A stretch of DNA of 19,933 bases from DASZHC01 sp035938215 (lineage in GTDB: Bacteria > Verrucomicrobiota > Verrucomicrobiia > Chthoniobacterales > JAFAMB01). The notes beneath the pieces were generated by a model. It ran no database searches and was not told the origin of the DNA. It saw only the letters and a list, made by a program, of their open reading frames with translations. A program made the position numbers and the translations under genes. Shown one piece after another: positions 15,632 through 19,933 of the stretch. The DNA lies in contig DASZHC010000199.1 of the NCBI GenBank assembly GCA_035938215.1, positions 1 to 19,933 of the forward strand, read 5' to 3'. The stretch's first letter is position 1; each line of letters begins with the position of its first letter.

Positions 15632-17191
15632 TCATCCTTCCACAATCGATCCTTCAGCAGAGCAAAGATCGCGGCCGCGGGTTTTCGGTATAAAGAAAAT
15701 CAGCATGCCTGCGATAAGAAGCATGACGAGGTTGATTGCTGCAGAAATGACGAATCCGTGCGCATAGTCGACAGGCGTTGCACCATGTTTCGGGATGACA
15801 CTGAACACAGCGGCACCGATGAGCGCAATGCCGACGGAATTTGCCAGCTGTGGCATCGTCGAAGTGACGCCCGACGCAGCGCCTGCATCTTTCGGTGGCA
15901 CTCCGCTCAGGACCGTGTTGAAGAGAGGCGATGTAACAAGACCACGACCGATCCCGTACAGGAAACAGGTGAAAGCGAAACTAAACGTCAGATGGGTTTG
16001 CGCCCCGCTCGCTTCTATTGCAAGTGCGCAAATGCCGACAGCGAGAACCACGACCCCCAGATGCAACGAACCTCTGCCGAGGTAGCCATTGATTTTTCCG
16101 GAAACGGTTGAACCCAGAAGGAATGCAAACGAAAAAGGGACCAGCGCAAAGCCGGCATGCATCGGGTCGAGTGAGAGGCTAAACTGTAGATAAAGACTTA
16201 GCACGAGAACCATCGACGTATGACCCGCGAAGTAGATGCAGGTCACCAGCAGCCCAACGACAAATCCTCGGTCCTTGAACAGCTTTGGCTCCAGCAGAGG
16301 GGATTGATTCCTCGCCGATTGCCGGCGTTCGAAAAGGTAAAATACCCACAAGACCGGGAAAGAGGCTAGGAGACACAACCATCCCCATAACGGCCATCCG
16401 CGATCCTGGCCGTCCATAAATGGGTAGGAAAAAAGCACGAGACCCACCGTGAGTATTGCGACGCCAGCCAAGTCCAATTTCGGCGGATTGCCTGCGCGCG
16501 ATTCGCTGAGGGCCATCGATGCGGCGACAATCGTGATAATCCCAATCGGAAGGTTGATGAGAAAAATCGGCCGCCATCCGAGTCCAAACAGGTTCGCCTG
16601 AATCAGGAATCCGCCAAGGAGTTGGCCCACAATTGAGCCGAAGCCGATCATCGCTCCATAAAGGCTGAATGCCAGCCGTTTTGAGGATCCCGAAAAATTA
16701 ACGTGAATAAAGGAAAGGGCTTGCGGAAACATGAGGGCGGCTGTGCAGCCCTGAATCAGGCGGGCGAAAATCAGCCAGCCCGCAGTGGGTGCCAATCCGC
16801 AGAACGCGGAAGTCACCGTGAAACCTGCCATCCCGAGTATAAAGGTCCTTTTTCGCCCGAAGATATCTCCGAGCCGACCGCCAGTAATGAGGCAGACCGC
16901 ATACGCAAGACCATAGCCCGCAATGATCAATTCGATCTCGCTGAATGACGCGCCTAAGGCTCGCCGAATAGAAGGAACGCCGATATTGGCTATGAAGAAA
17001 TCGATGACCCCTAGGAAAGGGCCAACAAGAATAATGGCCAACGCTATCCATTTATTGGCCCGCGCTTTCCTGCGAACTGCTCCGGAACGCGGTCGAAGAA
17101 TCGTTGGGGCCGGCCTATCCAACCGCTCCAGCGAAAGAGTGGAAACCTCGGAATCGGAAAGAAGAGGGCCGGATGCAGTCGAAAGTTTCAT
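15632..17191 (-). CDS. DHA2-family MFS drug exporter (14 TM)
   Basis: 519 residues from ATG 17191, the usual length for DHA2 (EmrB/QacA-like) proton-driven exporters. A cytoplasmic N-terminus of about 45 residues precedes helix 1 (WIALAIILVGPFLGVIDFFI), whose D-F-F-I motif with the acidic residue is typical. Motif A is GGRLGDIFGRKRTF, with motif C-like GQLLGGFL in helix 5 and 14 hydrophobic spans overall. DHA2 pumps expel lipophilic drugs and dyes across the inner membrane. No membrane fusion protein (EmrA type) is next to it. The TTG at 17200 adds three residues; the ATG is simpler. It is divergent from the LysR gene, which probably controls it. Confidence 0.9.
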   Translation of the reverse strand: MKLSTASGPLLSDSEVSTLSLERLDRPAPTILRPRSGAVRRKARANKWIALAIILVGPFLGVIDFFIANIGVPSIRRALGASFSEIELIIAGYGLAYAVCLITGGRLGDIFGRKRTFILGMAGFTVTSAFCGLAPTAGWLIFARLIQGCTAALMFPQALSFIHVNFSGSSKRLAFSLYGAMIGFGSIVGQLLGGFLIQANLFGLGWRPIFLINLPIGIITIVAASMALSESRAGNPPKLDLAGVAILTVGLVLFSYPFMDGQDRGWPLWGWLCLLASFPVLWVFYLFERRQSARNQSPLLEPKLFKDRGFVVGLLVTCIYFAGHTSMVLVLSLYLQFSLSLDPMHAGFALVPFSFAFLLGSTVSGKINGYLGRGSLHLGVVVLAVGICALAIEASGAQTHLTFSFAFTCFLYGIGRGLVTSPLFNTVLSGVPPKDAGAASGVTSTMPQLANSVGIALIGAAVFSVIPKHGATPVDYAHGFVISAAINLVMLLIAGMLIFFIPKTRGRDLCSAEGSIVEG

Positions 17192-17294
17192 CGCTTCCAA
17201 GTAAATAGCCGAAATTAGTGATAAGAAAAATAGCTTGTTTTGCTAGATGCAATCTGATTAGGTGATAGACGAGATTCTCCTGTTTCCCCGCTGC
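17192..17294. promoter_or_regulatory. Divergent control region with candidate LysR sites
   Basis: 103 bases separate the exporter and regulator starts. TAGC-N7-GCTA at 17231-17245 is a 15-base dyad, the size and shape of a LysR-type box, although the strict T-N11-A core is not met. AATCT (17251-17255) and AGATT (17272-17276) form a second, wider dyad. The AT-rich stretch 17217-17241 would suit overlapping promoters. Site assignment is inference from position and symmetry. Confidence 0.45.
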
Positions 17295-18239
17295 ATGGAG
17301 CTTCGGCACTTACGTTATTTTATCGCGGTTGCGGACGAACTGAGTTTTACCCGCGCTGCCGCCCTTTTACGGGTAGCGCAATCGGCGGTCAGCGCCCAGG
17401 TTCGGTTGCTGGAAGCAGCGGTCGGCGTTGAGCTGCTGGAGCGAACCAGCAGGCGTGTGCAACTTACAGGAGCGGGACGCATCTTCCTGCAAGGAGCAAA
17501 AAAAATCACAGCCGATCTCGAGGAGATCAAGAGGCAGGCCCGAAGGATTGGGCGGGCGGAGACGGGGCATCTGGCGGTGGGTTTTATTGGAGCGCAGAGC
17601 CATGAATGGATGCCGTTGGTACTGAAGCGTTTCCGTCAAAAATATCCCGATGTTGAAGTGACCCTTAGCGAAATGGTGCCATCGGCCCAGTTGGAAGCTC
17701 TTGTGACACGCAGGCTGGATGTGGGAGTCGTCGGTGCGATTGATGGAAAACCGCCACACGGATTGCAGATCGCTTGCATCGCGGAGGAACAACCGATGGT
17801 GGGAATGCCGAACGACCACGAGTTAGCGAATCGAGCTTCCATCCGGTTGCAGCTGTTGAGAGGGCAGAAGTTTATCTTGACCTCAAGGGAAAATGCACCC
17901 AGCTATCGTTCCTGGCTCGCCCGCCTCTTTCTGCACGCAGGCGTCGAAACTGATGTTGTCCAGGAGGTAGACCGCGCCAGGACAGCTGTCCAGTATGTCG
18001 CCGCAGGATTTGGCATCTCCATTTTTGGTGAACACATCACGCGGCAGCCGGCGCCGGGAGTTAAATTCGTGCCTCTTCGCCCCTGTCCGCAAAAGCTACG
18101 CTACGGCATCGCATGGCGAAAAGATCCATCCGAAGCATTGGTCCATCGATTTATCGAATACGCAAAAGAGCGGCTCGAATTGCCGAAGGACCAGGATTCT
18201 AGCAGGAAGAATGATGAGATTCGAGAAGCCGAGGAATGA
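17295..18239 (+). CDS. LysR-family transcriptional regulator
   Basis: 314 residues from ATG 17295, the standard length. The winged helix-turn-helix is at 1-60: MELRHLRYFIAVADELSFTR, AAALLRVAQSAVSAQVRLLE, then GVELLERTSRRVQLTGAG. A helix links it to the periplasmic-binding-like effector domain (LAVGFIGAQSHEWMPLVLKR and RRLDVGVVGAI). Regulators of this type bind dyads upstream of a divergent target gene and respond to a small ligand; the ligand is unknown. The neighbour it most likely controls is the DHA2 exporter. An upstream TTG at 17262 would add 11 residues not seen in the family. Its TGA is one base ahead of the galM ATG, so galM is probably co-transcribed. Confidence 0.92.
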   Translation: MELRHLRYFIAVADELSFTRAAALLRVAQSAVSAQVRLLEAAVGVELLERTSRRVQLTGAGRIFLQGAKKITADLEEIKRQARRIGRAETGHLAVGFIGAQSHEWMPLVLKRFRQKYPDVEVTLSEMVPSAQLEALVTRRLDVGVVGAIDGKPPHGLQIACIAEEQPMVGMPNDHELANRASIRLQLLRGQKFILTSRENAPSYRSWLARLFLHAGVETDVVQEVDRARTAVQYVAAGFGISIFGEHITRQPAPGVKFVPLRPCPQKLRYGIAWRKDPSEALVHRFIEYAKERLELPKDQDSSRKNDEIREAEE

Positions 18240-18240
18240 T

Positions 18241-19296
18241 ATGCAAAGCAATTTAATAATCACGGAGTTCGGAACATCGGCTGAGGGCAGCAGGGCCGAC
18301 CTTTACACGATCAGCAATGGTCGAGGCGCCGAGGTGAAGGTAACAAACTACGGCAGCATCGTCACTTCGATCAAGGTTCCGGATCGTCGCGGGAAGCTGG
18401 GAGAAGTTGTGCTGGGCTTTGATAGTCTGCATGAGTATCTGGGCACCCATCCTTGCTATGGCGCAACAATCGGGCGCTACGCCAACCGGATTGCGAAAGC
18501 CAGGTTTTTGTTGAGCAGCAGGGAATACCGGCTTGCAGCGAACGATGGCTCAAATCATCTTCACGGAGGATGCAAAGGGTTCGATAAGGTCTTCTGGGAA
18601 GCGGATCCGACTGGGGAAAACTCAGCGCTTCGGCTGCGCTATCTCAGCGTCGATGGTGAGGAAGGGTATCCGGGCAATCTGTCGGTCAGCGTGATGTTCA
18701 GCCTCAGTGAGGATAACGCGTTGAAAATCGACTACACAGCGACCACGGATGAGACGACGGTTCTCAATCTGACGAATCACTCCTACTTCAATCTGACAGA
18801 CGGCGGCTCAAGCGATATTCTCGACCACGAGTTGCAGATTGAGGCAGACTACTATCTTCCGATAGACCGGGAAGCGCTTCCACTCGGGGCGGTCCGGAAA
18901 GTCGGTGGGACAGCTTTTGATTTCAGGAGATCAACGGCGATCGGCCTCCGGATTTGCGATAGAGACGAACAGCTCCTCTTTGGGGAGGGATACAATCATA
19001 CGTGGGTGCTACGCGAAACGGAGGAGACGCCCGCCCATGCCGCTACGGTATGCGACCCGGAATCCGGCCGCATGATGGAGCTCTTTACAACGGAACCGGG
19101 GGTTCAATTGTTTACCGCAAATTTTCCCGGCGACATGTTTCGAGGAAGGGACGGATCGTTTTGTCGATCTCACGGCGGTTTTTGCCTCGAGACGCAGCAC
19201 TATCCGGATTCTCCCAACCATCCTGAATATCCTTCCACGGTTTTAAACCCTGGAGAGGTCTATCGGCAGACAACGATTTACAGATTTTCTGCGTGA
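18241..19296 (+). CDS. galM: Aldose 1-epimerase (mutarotase)
   Basis: 351 residues from ATG 18241, one base after the LysR stop, with GAGG upstream as ribosome site (an in-frame ATG at 18214 would add nine residues inside LysR). Normal family length is about 340. The beta-sandwich motifs are in place: NYGSIVTSIKVPDR, GATIGRYANRIAKARF, NHLHGG with H108, TNHSYFNL with H180, and CLETQHYPDSPNHPEYP with the catalytic base E317. These match E. coli H104, H175 and E309. The enzyme interconverts alpha and beta anomers of galactose and glucose, feeding the Leloir pathway that galE belongs to. Its 3' part is repeated in inverted orientation right after the gene. Co-transcription with a LysR/exporter locus is unusual for galM. 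Confidence 0.93.
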   Translation: MQSNLIITEFGTSAEGSRADLYTISNGRGAEVKVTNYGSIVTSIKVPDRRGKLGEVVLGFDSLHEYLGTHPCYGATIGRYANRIAKARFLLSSREYRLAANDGSNHLHGGCKGFDKVFWEADPTGENSALRLRYLSVDGEEGYPGNLSVSVMFSLSEDNALKIDYTATTDETTVLNLTNHSYFNLTDGGSSDILDHELQIEADYYLPIDREALPLGAVRKVGGTAFDFRRSTAIGLRICDRDEQLLFGEGYNHTWVLRETEETPAHAATVCDPESGRMMELFTTEPGVQLFTANFPGDMFRGRDGSFCRSHGGFCLETQHYPDSPNHPEYPSTVLNPGEVYRQTTIYRFSA

Positions 19297-19396
19297 CGGG
19301 GTCATGTCTCAACTTTCAACATTCGCTGCTTAGTGCGTGGGCACGTCAAGTCTTGTTTGAAAGTCGAATGTTGAAAGTTGAGACATGACCCCGTCA
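19294..19396. repeat. Perfect 32-base inverted repeat at the galM fold-back junction
   Basis: 19294-19325 and 19365-19396 are exact reverse complements over 32 bases; the 39-base loop is 19326-19364. The arms begin at the galM stop codon and include 29 bases beyond it (GGGGTCATGTCTCAACTTTC and on). Outside the arms the symmetry continues imperfectly through the two galM copies. As RNA it would form a very stable hairpin after galM, without a T-run. The flank sequence could be the end of a mobile element; I cannot confirm this. Confidence 0.9.
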
Positions 19397-19933
19397 CACC
19401 GAAAATCTGTAAATCGTTGTCTGCCGATAGACCTTTCCAGGGTTTAAAACCGTGGAAGGATATTCAGGATGGTTCGGAGAATCCGGATAGTGCTGCGTCT
19501 CGAGGCAAAAACCGCCGCGGGATGGACAAAACGATCCATCCCTTCCTCGAAACATGTCGCCGGGAAAATTTGCGGTAAACAATTGAACCCCCGGTGCCGT
19601 CGTGAAGAGCTCCATTGTGCGGCCGGATTCCGGATCGCATACCGTATCCTCACTAAAGCTGAACGTCACGCTGACCGACAGATTGCCCGGATACCCTTCC
19701 TCACCGTCGACGCTGAGATAACGCAGCCGAAGCGCTGAGTTTTCCCCACATAAGATCGGATCCGCTTCCCAGAAGACCTTATCAAACCCTTTGCATCCGC
19801 CGTGAAGATGATTTGAGCCATCGTTCGCTGCAAGCCGATATTCCCTGTTGCTCAACAAAAATCTGGCTTTCGCAATCCGGTTGGCGTAGCGCCCGATTGT
19901 TGCGCCATAGCAAGGATGGGTGCCCAGATACTC
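19394..19933 (-). pseudogene. Inverted, internally deleted galM copy, 5' end beyond window
   Basis: 179 codons read in frame from the window edge (EYLGTHPCYGATIGRYANRI) to the TGA at 19396-19394 (ending TTIYRFSV). It matches galM residues 65-351 closely; in the roughly 150 bases nearest the stop I count eight mismatches. SFSED is joined directly to TVCDPESG, so bases matching galM 18716-19045 are gone: 330 bases, exactly 110 codons. The join shares two bases (TA). The lost block (about residues 159-268) includes the catalytic His180. Near 19745 the copy also has two extra codons (PILCGEN against PTGEN). No stop or frameshift has arisen. It should lack mutarotase activity, yet the open frame leaves open a folded remnant protein. 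Confidence 0.85.

Noticed and set aside
17995..18240. N-terminal extension of galM to 17995
   Set aside because: The extension lies inside the LysR gene in another frame; the ATG at 18241 has its own ribosome site and gives the family length.
1..19933. CRISPR array, tRNA or rRNA genes
   Set aside because: No regularly spaced direct repeats and no tRNA cloverleaf or rRNA-like sequence were noticed on either strand.

Overview
The window reads as a piece of a Gram-negative, moderately GC-rich genome. It carries outer-membrane biogenesis genes (lptD, lpxA), a small lipoprotein with a 3D domain, and a UDP-glucose 4-epimerase on one strand. A soil Verrucomicrobiota lineage (Chthoniobacterales or 'Udaeobacter'-like) would fit the overall style of the proteins and the many short palindromic intergenic repeats. 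That is an inference from memory of similar genes; nothing here proves the phylum. No rRNA, tRNA, CRISPR array, replication origin or intact transposase gene was seen.

Layout. 1-3650 is ordinary chromosome: a partial secreted SGNH hydrolase (-), a YidB/DUF937-like protein (+), a fosmidomycin-resistance type MFS exporter fsr (-), a half-size EamA transporter (+) and a small hypothetical gene (+). 4026-8300 is an accessory, partly decayed island. It holds a large AEP primase-helicase of the TOTE conflict-system type whose DUF559 nuclease tail is split off by a one-base frameshift and whose N-terminus may also be shifted. Beside it lie a frameshifted antitoxin, a ParE-like toxin whose C-terminus is replaced by foreign sequence, and scraps of other reading frames. 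8354-8487 is a palindromic intergenic element. 8554-9858 is a PAPS-type sulfotransferase (+).

9894-15467 is an envelope cluster on the minus strand, in transcription order lpxA, a 3D-domain lipoprotein, galE and lptD. Its intergenic gaps hold palindromic repeats: a REP-like doublet at 12815-12904 and a dyad at 14561-14645. 15632-18239 is a classic divergent pair, a DHA2-family 14-TM exporter (-) and a LysR regulator (+) sharing a 103-base control region. galM (aldose 1-epimerase) follows the LysR gene with one base between them. Immediately after galM the sequence folds back on itself. A perfect 32-base inverted repeat around a 39-base loop leads into a second, diverged, tail-to-tail copy of galM on the minus strand. 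That copy has lost exactly 330 bases (110 codons, in frame) including a catalytic histidine, and it runs off the end of the window.

How they work together: lpxA starts lipid A synthesis, lptD inserts finished LPS into the outer membrane, galE supplies UDP-galactose for surface glycans, and galM interconverts hexose anomers. The two exporters and the LysR gene look like efflux functions. The most interesting parts are the fused primase-helicase-nuclease defence-type gene with localized decay around it, and the inverted galM duplication with its palindromic junction.
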